A stretch of 64,000 nucleotides of DNA, from positions 1,366,501-1,430,500 of the forward strand of contig NZ_CP101125.1 of assembly GCF_024296925.1 (NCBI RefSeq), read 5' to 3'. The stretch comes from Pseudomonas nunensis (GTDB lineage Bacteria; Pseudomonadota; Gammaproteobacteria; Pseudomonadales; Pseudomonadaceae). The notes beneath the pieces are model-generated. The model had not been told where the DNA came from and did not search any database. It worked only from the letters and a program-made list of their open reading frames with translations. A program made the translations under genes and the position numbers. Below are positions 55,654-63,794 of the stretch, piece by piece (the stretch's first letter is position 1; the number at the start of each line of letters is the position of its first letter).

Positions 55654-56195
55654 GCGCCCAACCCAAGCATTTCGTCCCGCTGGCGCGCCTGCTGCACTGG
55701 CTGATGGCACTGATGGTCATCGCGATGCTGTTTATCGGCGCGGGCATGGTGGCCTCGGTGTCCGAGCGGCATGAGTGGCTGATTCATCTGCACAAACCCT
55801 TGGGCATCGCGATTTTGCTGTTGGTGATCGTGCGCCTGGCCGTGCGTTTCTCCACACAGCAACCACCGCTGCCGGCGGACCTGCCGGGTTGGCAGGTGTT
55901 GGCGGCCAAGGCGTCGCATGTCTTGCTGTATGCGCTGATGCTGATTTTGCCGCTGCTCGGTTGGGCAATGATTTCGGCGGCGGGCGACCCGGTAATGCTC
56001 AGCAGTTCGTTGCAGTTGCCGTCGATTGTGCCGGCCAATGCGCAGGTGTTTGCGGTACTGCGCAAGGCGCATGGATACCTGGCGTATCTGTTGTTCCTGA
56101 CGGTGCTGCTGCACCTGGCGGCGGCGTTGTTTCATGGCTGGGTGCGTCGCGATGATGTACTGGACAGCATGTTGCGAGGCAAGGATCGCGATTAA
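55650..56195 (+). CDS. cytochrome b561 family protein
   Basis: The 181-aa protein starts with an ATGA overlap with the catalase stop. Four membrane helices carry heme-ligand His residues (RLLHWLMALMVIAM; LIHLHKPLGIAILL; KASHVLLYALMLI; LLHLAAALFHGW). It probably passes quinol electrons to the periplasmic peroxidase. Confidence 0.88.
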   Translation: MSAQPKHFVPLARLLHWLMALMVIAMLFIGAGMVASVSERHEWLIHLHKPLGIAILLLVIVRLAVRFSTQQPPLPADLPGWQVLAAKASHVLLYALMLILPLLGWAMISAAGDPVMLSSSLQLPSIVPANAQVFAVLRKAHGYLAYLLFLTVLLHLAAALFHGWVRRDDVLDSMLRGKDRD

Positions 56196-56213
56196 TCATC
56201 CCCCGATGATCCC

Positions 56214-56365
56214 CTGTAGCAGCTGACGAGCACCGCGAGGCAGCGTTCGGCGGCGAAGCCGTCGTAAAGTCAGCCACCGCGGTGTTTCAGGTTATACCGC
56301 GGCGGCAGGATTCACGACGGCTGCGCCGCCGAACGCTGCCTCGCGGTGCTCGTCAGCTGCTACAG
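56214..56365. repeat. large REP pair; right arm supplies the end of the MFS gene
   Basis: CTGTAGCAGCTGACGAGCACC at the left and its complement at the right, with the CGTTCGGCGGCGAAGCCGTCGT core; each arm is over 50 bp. The stop codon and last codons of the MFS gene (56353-56365) lie in the right arm. Confidence 0.92.
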
Positions 56366-57552
56366 GTTTCCAGCGGTTGGATTTTGGCGGGCAGGGTTTG
56401 CCACCAATAGATCAGCGCCACGGCGTTGATCCCTGCCCCCAACAAGCACACGCCCATCCACCCACCCCACGCATACATCGCCGTCGAACCAATCGACCCC
56501 AGCGCACTGCCAATTGAATAAAACAGCATGTACCCCGCAGTCAGTCTGCTTTGCGCTTCCGGCCGCACGCTGTAGATCATGCTCTGGCTGGTGACGTGCA
56601 CGGCTTGCAGGCCCAAATCCAGCGTGATCACCCCAAGCAACAACGCCCACAGCGAAGATTGAGTGAGGGCGATCGGCAGCCACGAAGCCAGCATCAGCAA
56701 CAGCGACAGGCCGCTGGTCCATTGGCCAAGACCACGATCGGCCAGATGCCCGGCGCGGGCGGCGGCCAGTGCACCAGCCGCGCCGGCCAGTCCGAATAAT
56801 CCGATTTGCGTGTGGGACAACGACAGCGGCGGGGCGCTCAGGGGCAACACCATCGGTGTCCACAACACCATGGCGCTGGCGAAGGTCAGCAGGGCCAGGA
56901 TCGCCCGTTGGCGCAGCACCGGTTCTTCCTTGAACAGGCTGAATACCGAGCCGATCAGCGCGGCGTAAGTGTGGGTTGGTTGCGGGGCTTCGTGTTTGGG
57001 CAGCACACGAAACAACAGCAACGCCATCAACAGGGTCAAGCCTGCGGACAACAGATAAATCGAACGCCAACCGGCCAGGTCCGCCATGCCGCCGGCCACG
57101 GTGCGCGCCAGCAAAATGCCGACAACGATGCCGCTGGTGACCACGCCCACCACGCGTCCGCGCTGGGCTGAAATCGCCAGGGTCGCCGCGTACGCCACCA
57201 ACACCTGGGTCACCACCGCCAACAATCCGGTCAACGCCATGCCGATCAGCAGCCAGGCGCTGTTTTGCGCGAAGGCGATCATCAGCAACGCCACTGCCGA
57301 CAACAGCGTTTGCGTGACGATCAGGCGCCGCCGGTTGATCAGATCCCCCAGCGGCACCAGCAATAACAGGCCCACGCCGTAACCGACCTGAGTCAGGGTG
57401 ACGACGATGCCGATGGTCGCCGGGTTCATGGCAAACGCGTCGGCCATGGCATCGAGCAGCGGTTGGGCGTAATACACGTTACCGACGGCCAGTCCGCAGG
57501 CAACAGCGAACAGCAGCACCACGCCGCTGTTCAACGAATGATTGGGCTTCAT
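56353..57552 (-). CDS. MFS transporter, drug/solute exporter type
   Basis: The ATG at 57550-57552 follows AGGAG; a longer frame adds 8 residues without support. The 399-aa protein has about 12 membrane segments, with VPLGDLINRRRLIVTQTLLSAV in the first cytoplasmic loop. It is divergent from an HxlR regulator with a perfect operator between them, so it is likely a regulated efflux pump. The last few residues (TCSS) come from a REP arm. Confidence 0.85.
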   Translation of the reverse strand: MKPNHSLNSGVVLLFAVACGLAVGNVYYAQPLLDAMADAFAMNPATIGIVVTLTQVGYGVGLLLLVPLGDLINRRRLIVTQTLLSAVALLMIAFAQNSAWLLIGMALTGLLAVVTQVLVAYAATLAISAQRGRVVGVVTSGIVVGILLARTVAGGMADLAGWRSIYLLSAGLTLLMALLLFRVLPKHEAPQPTHTYAALIGSVFSLFKEEPVLRQRAILALLTFASAMVLWTPMVLPLSAPPLSLSHTQIGLFGLAGAAGALAAARAGHLADRGLGQWTSGLSLLLMLASWLPIALTQSSLWALLLGVITLDLGLQAVHVTSQSMIYSVRPEAQSRLTAGYMLFYSIGSALGSIGSTAMYAWGGWMGVCLLGAGINAVALIYWWQTLPAKIQPLETCSS

Positions 57553-57577
57553 GCCAGGCTCCTGATGTGGTTTCAAA

Positions 57578-57613
57578 ATAAAACCAGTTGTACGGTAAGC
57601 AGGCTGGTTTTAT
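57578..57613. promoter_or_regulatory. candidate HxlR operator
   Basis: ATAAAACCAG (57578-57587) and CTGGTTTTAT (57604-57613) are perfect 10-bp inverted arms with a 16-nt spacer, in the 95-nt region between the divergent MFS and hxlR genes. Confidence 0.65.
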
Positions 57614-57647
57614 ATTGCAACCACATTTGCAGTCTGCGAGCACGAGC

Positions 57648-58094
57648 ATGGTCAAACGAACAAGCATGCAAGGCGCCGAATGCCCGGTCGCCCGGTCACT
57701 GGATGCCATTGGTGATTGGTGGTCATTGCTGATCGTGCGCGATGCCTTCGATGGCATCCGCCGATTCGGTGAGTTTCAGCGCAATTTGGGCATGGCCAAG
57801 AACATCCTCTCGGCGCGCCTACGCACGTTGGTGGCCCATGGGATTTTTGATCTGGTGCCGGCGTCGGATGGCAGCGCGTATCAGGAGTACGTGCTGACGG
57901 AAAAGGGCAAAGGCCTGTTCCCGTTGATCATCGGCTTGCGGCAGTGGGGCGAGGCGTTTTTCTTTGAGGCCGGGGAGGCGCATTCGCGGGTGGTGGATCG
58001 TGAACAGGGGCGACCGGTGCGCACGTTGGAATTGCGCGCCGAGGATGGGCGATTGCTGGGGCCGGAGGATTGTGTGCGGGTGGCGGCGGAATGA
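57648..58094 (+). CDS. HxlR-family transcriptional regulator
   Basis: The ATG at 57648 (MVKRTSMQGAECPVARSLDAIGDWWSLLIVRDAF) gives 148 aa; an ATG 18 nt later is also possible. The winged helix segment (GIRRFGEFQRNLGMAKNILSARLRTLVAHGIF) and the conserved CPV cysteine are present. It is divergent from the MFS gene and probably represses it. Confidence 0.9.
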   Translation: MVKRTSMQGAECPVARSLDAIGDWWSLLIVRDAFDGIRRFGEFQRNLGMAKNILSARLRTLVAHGIFDLVPASDGSAYQEYVLTEKGKGLFPLIIGLRQWGEAFFFEAGEAHSRVVDREQGRPVRTLELRAEDGRLLGPEDCVRVAAE

Positions 58095-58095
58095 A

Positions 58096-58124
58096 CGTGG
58101 CTGCATGCCGGGCATGCAGCCACG
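58096..58124. terminator. hairpin between hxlR and the carboxypeptidase gene
   Basis: CGTGGCTGCATGCC and GGCATGCAGCCACG form a 14-bp perfect palindrome with one central base, between convergent genes. No T run is seen. Confidence 0.65.
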
Positions 58125-58131
58125 AAGTCAA

Positions 58132-59283
58132 TTAACGCAACGTATCAATCATCTCCGCAACAGTCGTCAGCACATCTTTCCCCAACTGCTTGGAGCGTTT
58201 GCCCGACCAACCCGTCAACGCATTCGGTGCGTCGTCGTTATCTTTGAACGGCATCTCCAGGGTCAGCGACAGGCAGTCGAACTTCTGACCGACGCTGTTA
58301 CAGGCCAGGGTCATGTTGGCTTTGCCCGGTAAGTCACGGGTGTAGCCGTGTTTGGTCTGGAAGTCTTTGGTCAGATGCTTGAGGTGATCGCGGAAGTGGG
58401 TTTCGAGCTTCTCGATCCGCGGCGTATAACCGGGGTTGCCTTCACAACCGGCAGTGAACACGTAAGGGATTTCTTCGTCACCGTGTACGTCGAGGAACAG
58501 GTCGACGCCGTACTTTTCCATCTGCTGCTGAGCAAACAGGACTTCCGGGCTGATCTCCTGGCTGGCGCTCTGCCAGGCGCGGTTCAGGTCCTGGCCCATG
58601 GCGTTGGTACGCAGATGGCCGTGGAAGGCGCCGTCCGGGTTCATGTTCGGTATCAGGTACAGGTCGGCGCTGGCCAGGAGTTTTTTCAGTACGGGATCGT
58701 CATGCTTTTCCAGGCGTTCGATCACGCCTTCCATGAACCACTCGGCCATGTGCTCGCCCGGATGCTGTTGCGCGATGATCCAGACCTTGCGCTGACCTTC
58801 GGCGCCGCTGCCTTTGCGCAGCAACTGGATATCCCGGCCTTCGGCGCTTTTGCCAGTGGCCAGCAGTTCAGTGCCGGCCTTGCTCAGCGCCTGTTCGATC
58901 AGCCAGTCATGGCGACCGCGGCTGTAGGGTTCGAAGTAGGCAAACCAGGCGTGCGTGGCCGTAGCTTCGAGGCTGAAGCGCAGGCAGTCGCCTTCGAAAA
59001 TGGTCGGTACGCGGAACCAGTTGACGTGGTCGTAGGACGCCACCGCCTGATAACCATCCCAGGCTTTGTTGTACGAGGATTTACTGGCGTTGTTCAGGCG
59101 AAACCAATGCTCTTGACCGACATGCAGACCGCTGGCCTTGAAGTGGAACCACTGGAAATGCTGGCTGCGCGTGTCTGGCTTGATTGCTAAAAGCGCTTGC
59201 AGAGGGTTGCTGATGTCCAGTACTTCAATGTTGCCGCTGTCGAAGTTGGCAGTGATGTCGAAAGAGGATTTAGCCACGGTCAT
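58132..59283 (-). CDS. M14-family cytosolic carboxypeptidase
   Basis: The 383-aa protein has an N-terminal beta-sandwich typical of CCP/Nna1-like enzymes and a zinc carboxypeptidase domain: H174-x-x-E177 (QHPGEHMAEW), H267 (FLDVHGDEE) and the catalytic Glu about residue 343 (TLEMPFKDND). No signal peptide is seen. Bacterial members resemble the deglutamylating carboxypeptidases of eukaryotes; the natural substrate is not known from sequence. Confidence 0.9.
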   Translation of the reverse strand: MTVAKSSFDITANFDSGNIEVLDISNPLQALLAIKPDTRSQHFQWFHFKASGLHVGQEHWFRLNNASKSSYNKAWDGYQAVASYDHVNWFRVPTIFEGDCLRFSLEATATHAWFAYFEPYSRGRHDWLIEQALSKAGTELLATGKSAEGRDIQLLRKGSGAEGQRKVWIIAQQHPGEHMAEWFMEGVIERLEKHDDPVLKKLLASADLYLIPNMNPDGAFHGHLRTNAMGQDLNRAWQSASQEISPEVLFAQQQMEKYGVDLFLDVHGDEEIPYVFTAGCEGNPGYTPRIEKLETHFRDHLKHLTKDFQTKHGYTRDLPGKANMTLACNSVGQKFDCLSLTLEMPFKDNDDAPNALTGWSGKRSKQLGKDVLTTVAEMIDTLR

Positions 59284-59557
59284 AGTCGATTCCTGATTAT
59301 GATTTTATGGCTGCTACTTTACACGCAAGGTGGGGATGAATCGGGGGAAAATTGCAGATGTAGCGGGGGGCGTCCTCCTTGACGCCGAAGCAGCTTAGAG
59401 ACTGTGTGATTGATTCTCAAGTGCTATTTTGGATTAGTTTGGCCCAATGCTGCCGGGCTTCTCTTGCCAACGGATATTCTTTTGATATCATGCCGGCCAT
59501 CGAATTAGCAGCACCTACAGTCTTCATTAGCCTGAAGCCAAAGCCAGAATAACTGGC
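59284..59557. other. gene-free stretch
   Basis: No supported coding sequence, tRNA or REP is seen here. It separates the carboxypeptidase start from the PrrF 3' end. Confidence 0.5.
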
Positions 59558-59672
59558 AAAAAAAAGACCCGGCAAAAAGCCGGGTCAAAAACCGTGATTA
59601 GCCTGATGAGGAGATAGTCCAGGAGACCGACCTAAGGTCCTCTGGTCCATCGACTGATCTCGCGACCAGCTG
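59558..59672 (-). ncRNA. prrF: PrrF-type iron-responsive small RNA
   Basis: Read leftward, the transcript would begin near 59672 (GCTGGTCGCGAGATCAG...), contain the RyhB/PrrF-like core TCTCCTCATCAGGCTAATCACGG and end in a terminator GACCCGGC/GCCGGGTC plus T8. About 115 nt, the size of PrrF RNAs, which pair with mRNAs for iron-containing proteins when iron is scarce. Only one copy is here; the second would be elsewhere in this group of species. Confidence 0.85.
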
Positions 59673-59674
59673 CG

Positions 59675-59706
59675 TGCAATAATAATCATTCTCGTTTGCA
59701 AGTCAA
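59675..59706 (-). promoter_or_regulatory. prrF promoter with overlapping Fur box
   Basis: On the minus strand TTGACT (59701-59706) and TATTAT (59679-59684) are 16 nt apart. The 19-bp block at 59675-59693 (GAGAATGATTATTATTGCA) matches the Fur consensus GATAATGATAATCATTATC at 13 of 19 positions and covers the -10, as expected for iron repression. Confidence 0.8.
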
Positions 59707-59765
59707 ATGATTTTATCTGCGCGATTGGAAAATTCTTTCCTGTCCTCCTGCAATACTCATCCGCC

Positions 59766-60107
59766 TCAGTCGTGCTGATCGCCATCCAGGGATCGGTCGA
59801 CCATCGCCTGCGCCATATCGATCATGTGCACCACCGAAAACGCCAGCGCCCGGTTTGCGCCTTGCAGGTTGTCAGCCGATTCCTGTGCGGTGGCGGCGGC
59901 ACAACGCAACAGATCGGACGCATGAACCAACGCTTCTTCACTGCTGATGTTGCGGTTGACGTCGAAAAAGCGTGCCTGGACTTCCACCTCTGAAACAGCT
60001 GGTTTCAAGTAATAATCCAGCGCCCGTTGCGCCGCAGCGGTGCCTTTTGGCGAAGTGAAGGTGGTGTCGAACTGGGTGTCGGCCGTGTCGTGGCTGGGGA
60101 TGGTCAT
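59766..60107 (-). CDS. small protein, DUF6124-like, 113 aa
   Basis: The hydrophilic 113-aa protein has an N-terminal tail (DTQFDTTFTSPKGTAAAQRALDYYL) and a helical C-terminal half (EEALVHASDLLRCAAATAQESADNLQGANRALAFSVVHMIDMAQAMVDRSL) typical of a small Pseudomonas-specific family (DUF6124). It is divergent from the S24-like repressor. Function unknown. Confidence 0.65.
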   Translation of the reverse strand: MTIPSHDTADTQFDTTFTSPKGTAAAQRALDYYLKPAVSEVEVQARFFDVNRNISSEEALVHASDLLRCAAATAQESADNLQGANRALAFSVVHMIDMAQAMVDRSLDGDQHD

Positions 60108-60237
60108 GATGATTGCAAACTCCGTGATAGATTCAGATCCGTGATTCCCATCCTAGTACGTACTGTATTTGTGACCAGAGTTTTAATACTACAATTTGTG
60201 TTTTGTTGGCCGGAGGCGCCCACGTATCGTGCCGCAC

Positions 60238-60888
60238 ATGGATAAATGGATTGAATTGGTCAAGGCCAAAATGAGTGAACTCAAAATCACTCAAATAGAA
60301 CTCGGAGAGCGCCTCGGGATGTCCCAGGGCGGCGTCGGCCACTGGCTGAACAAACGCCGCGATCCTGGCGTCGTCAACATGAACCGTGTGTTGAAGGCGC
60401 TGGGCATGGACTTCCTCGAAGTGGCGCTGGTGATCCGCGAACGGCTCGCCCTTGAAGAGGAAGAGATACCCCTGGCGCTCAAGTACAACCCGTACTTCCG
60501 CTACCCGGTCAGTGACTGGAAGGAGCCGGCGCAACTGCGCGATGGCGAGTTGACGGTGTATCGCAAGGAGGAGCGCTTCGAGCTGACCGACTACCACTCT
60601 CAGGGCCCGGCCTTCTGGCTGAGTGTGGTGGGCGACGCGATGACCGCGCCAACCGGCATCAGCATCCCCGAGGGCATGATGATCCTGGTGGACCCGGCCA
60701 TTGTGCCGGAGCCGGGAAAACTGGTGATCGCCCAGTGGCCGGACAGTTCCGAGGCGACGTTTCGCAGGCTGATCGAAGAGGGCGGGCAGCGTTACCTGGT
60801 CCCGCTCAATCCGACGTATCCGAAAGCCCTTTTCACCGAGGAGTGCCGAATTATCGGCGTGGTGGTTCAGGCAACAGCCAAATTCTAA
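60238..60888 (+). CDS. S24/LexA-like repressor with lost catalytic residues
   Basis: The ATG at 60238 gives 216 aa (MDKWIELVKAKMSELKITQIELGERLGMSQ). The Xre-type helix-turn-helix covers residues 5-60 and an S24-like domain residues 120-216, as in PrtR. The site that holds the nucleophilic Ser in LexA-type proteins reads GDAM (A134), and the Lys position reads TFRRL (Arg) instead of TFKxL. It should bind DNA but not cleave itself. No phage or pyocin genes are adjacent. Confidence 0.8.
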   Translation: MDKWIELVKAKMSELKITQIELGERLGMSQGGVGHWLNKRRDPGVVNMNRVLKALGMDFLEVALVIRERLALEEEEIPLALKYNPYFRYPVSDWKEPAQLRDGELTVYRKEERFELTDYHSQGPAFWLSVVGDAMTAPTGISIPEGMMILVDPAIVPEPGKLVIAQWPDSSEATFRRLIEEGGQRYLVPLNPTYPKALFTEECRIIGVVVQATAKF

Positions 60889-60890
60889 TC

Positions 60891-60927
60891 AGATCGGTCC
60901 TAGCATTGCGTAGGACCGATCTTCATT
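60891..60927. terminator. terminator between the repressor gene and liuD
   Basis: AGATCGGTCCTA pairs with TAGGACCGATCT around GCATTGCG, followed by TCATTTC, between convergent genes. Confidence 0.8.
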
Positions 60928-62877
60928 TCACGCTTCTTCCAACTCGACCAACGCACTGCCTTCGCTGACCATCTCGCCTTCCTGGCAATACAACGCCTTG
61001 ATCACACCGGCATGGGGCGCACGAATGCTGTGCTCCATTTTCATCGCTTCCAGCACCACCAGTTGCGCGCCGGCCTCGACCGTTTGCCCGGCCTCCACCA
61101 ACACGCGAACAATGCTGCCGTTCATAGGCGCGGTCAGGCCGCCCTGATGGCTGTGGCTGGATTCGACCGCAGCGATCGGATCGTAGGTTTCGACCCGGTG
61201 CAGTTCACCTTCCCATTGCAAGTAAAGAGAGTCACCACGGCGAATGGCCCGATGCTGACGACGCACCCCGTCGTGTTCGGTCAGCAGTTGCTCACCTTTG
61301 AGCTGCGCGGTAGTTACATCGCCCAGGGTCAACGCGCGATCCTGGCCCTCGCAACTCAAATGCAGGGTGATCTCTCTAGGCAGCCCGGCGCGGAAACCAC
61401 TGTTGATAGCCCACGGCGAACTGGTGTCATCGGCACGCAACGCTGACGGCTGGCTTTGGGCAAACCCCTGGGCCGCCGCTTGCCAGAACTCATCGCTGAG
61501 GTCGGCAGGCGCTGGCAGCAGTTGCTCCTGATAGCGGGGAATAAACCCGGTATCCAGTTCCGCCGCCGCGAAGGCAGGATGGCCGACGATCCGGCGCAGG
61601 AAGTTGATGTTGGTCTTGAGCCCGCCGATGGCGAACTCATCCAGCATGCTCAACAACCGCAGGCGCGCCTGTTCACGGTCCTCGCCCCAGGCAATCAGCT
61701 TGCCGAGCATCGGGTCGTAGAACGGCGAGATCTCATCGCCTTCTTCGACGCCACTGTCCACGCGACGACCCGGACCCGGGGCGGATTCGCGATACAACTC
61801 CAGGCGCCCGGTGGCCGGCAGGAAATCATTGCCCGGATCTTCGGCGTACAAACGCACTTCAATCGCATGGCCAATCAGCGGCACTTCCGCCTGGGTCATC
61901 GGCAACGCTTCACCCCGCGCCACGCGAATCTGCCAGGCCACCAGATCGAGACCAGTGATGGCTTCGGTGACCGGATGCTCGACTTGCAGGCGGGTGTTCA
62001 TCTCCATAAAGAAGAACTCGCCGCGCGAATCCAGCAGAAACTCCACCGTACCCGCGCCGACGTAACCGATGGCCTGGGCCGACCGCACGGCCGCTTCGCC
62101 CATGGCCCGGCGAAGTTCCGCGCTCAGGCCCGGGGCCGGCGCTTCCTCGACGACTTTCTGGTGCCGGCGCTGAATCGAGCAATCCCGTTCATTCAGATAC
62201 AGGCAGTTGCCGTGTTGATCGGCAAACACCTGGATTTCCACGTGACGCGGCTTGAGCAGGTACTTCTCCACCAGCATCCGCGAGTCGCCGAACGACGATT
62301 TTGCTTCACGCTGGGCCGAGGCCAGGGCTTCGGCCAACTGGCTGACGTCCTCGACCACTTTCATGCCTTTACCGCCGCCACCGGCCGTGGCCTTGAGCAG
62401 CACCGGATAACCGATGCGTTCGCAGGCATCGCGGAAGGTGTCGAAGTCCTGAGCCTCGCCGTGATAGCCCGGCACCAACGGCACGCCGGCGGTTTCCATC
62501 AAGGCTTTGGCGGCGGATTTGCTGCCCATCGCATCGATGGCCGAGGCGGGTGGGCCGAGGAAAATCAAACCGGCGTCTTCAATCGCGCGGGCGAACCCGG
62601 CGTTCTCGGACAAAAAGCCATAACCCGGATGAATCGCCTGGGCGCCGCTGGCCTTGGCCGCCGCGATCAGTTTGTCGATTTGCAGGTAGCTGTCGGCAGC
62701 TTTACTGCCACCGAGGTCCACGCGAATATCCGCTTCGCGGCTGTGCCGGGCATCACGGTCGGTGGCGCTGTGCACGGCGACAGTGGTGAGGCCCAGGGCT
62801 TTGGCGGTGCGCATCACGCGGCAAGCAATCTCGCCACGGTTGGCCACCAGCAGGGTGGTGAGGACAGGTGCGCTCAT
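60928..62877 (-). CDS. liuD: methylcrotonyl-CoA carboxylase biotin-containing (alpha) subunit
   Basis: The ATG at 62875-62877 overlaps the liuC stop (TGATG). The 649-aa protein has the biotin carboxylase domain (LLVANRGEIACRVMRTAKALG; GGGGKGMKVV; ERDCSIQRRHQKVVEEAPAPGLS) and a C-terminal biotinyl domain with the biotin lysine in EAMKMEHS. With LiuB it carboxylates 3-methylcrotonyl-CoA in leucine degradation. In many Pseudomonas liu operons liuE (HMG-CoA lyase) follows, but here a terminator and another gene follow. Confidence 0.95.
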   Translation of the reverse strand: MSAPVLTTLLVANRGEIACRVMRTAKALGLTTVAVHSATDRDARHSREADIRVDLGGSKAADSYLQIDKLIAAAKASGAQAIHPGYGFLSENAGFARAIEDAGLIFLGPPASAIDAMGSKSAAKALMETAGVPLVPGYHGEAQDFDTFRDACERIGYPVLLKATAGGGGKGMKVVEDVSQLAEALASAQREAKSSFGDSRMLVEKYLLKPRHVEIQVFADQHGNCLYLNERDCSIQRRHQKVVEEAPAPGLSAELRRAMGEAAVRSAQAIGYVGAGTVEFLLDSRGEFFFMEMNTRLQVEHPVTEAITGLDLVAWQIRVARGEALPMTQAEVPLIGHAIEVRLYAEDPGNDFLPATGRLELYRESAPGPGRRVDSGVEEGDEISPFYDPMLGKLIAWGEDREQARLRLLSMLDEFAIGGLKTNINFLRRIVGHPAFAAAELDTGFIPRYQEQLLPAPADLSDEFWQAAAQGFAQSQPSALRADDTSSPWAINSGFRAGLPREITLHLSCEGQDRALTLGDVTTAQLKGEQLLTEHDGVRRQHRAIRRGDSLYLQWEGELHRVETYDPIAAVESSHSHQGGLTAPMNGSIVRVLVEAGQTVEAGAQLVVLEAMKMEHSIRAPHAGVIKALYCQEGEMVSEGSALVELEEA

Positions 62878-63689
62878 CAACGCGGCTCCTTGGTGGTTTC
62901 GGCTTGCCAGTTCGGCGGACGTTTTTGCAGAAAAGCGCGCAGGCCTTCCTGGCCTTCAGGGCTGACACGAATGCGCGCGATGGCGTTTTCGGTGTAGCGG
63001 CGCAGGGCCGGGGTCAGTCCGCCGTGGCCGACTTCGCGCAGCAAGTCCTTGCTGACGCGCATGGCCGCCGGGCTGTTGAGCAGCAGATTGTCGATCCATT
63101 GCTCGACTTTCTGCTCCAGCTCCGCTACCGGGTAACTCTCCGACAGCAAACCGATTTCCCGCGCCCGTTGCCCGCCGAAACGTTCGGCGGTCAACGCATA
63201 ACGTCGTGCTGCGCGTTCGCCGATGGCTTGCACCACGAACGGGCTGATTACCGCAGGCGCCAGGCCGATACGCACTTCCGACAGGCAGAACTGCGCGTCA
63301 TCCGCGCCAATCGCCATGTCGCAGCAGCTGATCAGGCCCAGCGCGCCGCCAAACGCCGCGCCTTGCACCACGGCCAGGGTCGGGATTTTCAGCTTGGCGA
63401 GGTTGTACATCAACTCCGCCAGTTCCCGGGCATCGTCGAGATTGGTGTGGTAATCGAGTTCGGCTGATTGCTGCATCCAGGCCAGGTCGGCGCCGGCGCT
63501 GAAATGCTTACCGCGTCCGCGTACCAGCAAAAACCGCAGGCTGGCGTCGCCCGAGACTTTGTCCAGGGCGAGGATCAGTTCGCGGATCATCTCGGCGTTG
63601 AACGCGTTGTTCTTTTCTTCACGGCTGAGCCACAGGGTCGCGAAACCTCGCGGGTCGGTCAGCAGTTCGAGGGTGTTGAAGTCGCTCAT
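62877..63689 (-). CDS. liuC: methylglutaconyl-CoA hydratase
   Basis: The ATG at 63687-63689 (MSDFNTLELLTDPRGFATLWLSREEKNNAFNAEMI) gives 270 aa. The crotonase fold is shown by KNNAFNAEMI, GRGKHFSAGADLAWM and VQGAAFGGALGLISCCDMAIG. It hydrates 3-methylglutaconyl-CoA to HMG-CoA. It is between liuB and liuD in the standard order. Confidence 0.93.
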   Translation of the reverse strand: MSDFNTLELLTDPRGFATLWLSREEKNNAFNAEMIRELILALDKVSGDASLRFLLVRGRGKHFSAGADLAWMQQSAELDYHTNLDDARELAELMYNLAKLKIPTLAVVQGAAFGGALGLISCCDMAIGADDAQFCLSEVRIGLAPAVISPFVVQAIGERAARRYALTAERFGGQRAREIGLLSESYPVAELEQKVEQWIDNLLLNSPAAMRVSKDLLREVGHGGLTPALRRYTENAIARIRVSPEGQEGLRAFLQKRPPNWQAETTKEPR

Positions 63690-63710
63690 AATGGTTCGTC
63701 TCCACAACTC

Positions 63711-63776
63711 TTGTGGGGGGATTGCCGGGGATGACGATTGCTTCGCAATCGAACGGGGGCAAGCCCCCTCGCCACA
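63711..63776. repeat. imperfect REP between liuC and liuB
   Basis: TGTGGGGGGATTGCCGGG and GGGGGCAAGCCCCCTCGCCACA face each other with several mismatches, around ACGATTGC/TCGCAATCG. Same type as the GTGGCGAGGGGGCTTGCCCCC repeats. Confidence 0.7.
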
Positions 63777-63794
63777 CAAGCCCGCTCCAACAAA

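Noticed and set aside
59585-59785. 66-codon open frame on the minus strand
   Set aside because: It lies over the PrrF RNA and its promoter and ends in the terminator; no ribosome site.
60238-60888. Prophage or tailocin locus
   Set aside because: Only the repressor-like gene is present; neighbours are metabolic or small unrelated genes.
61456-62997. Long open frame on the plus strand across liuD
   Set aside because: Antisense shadow of liuD; no family features.
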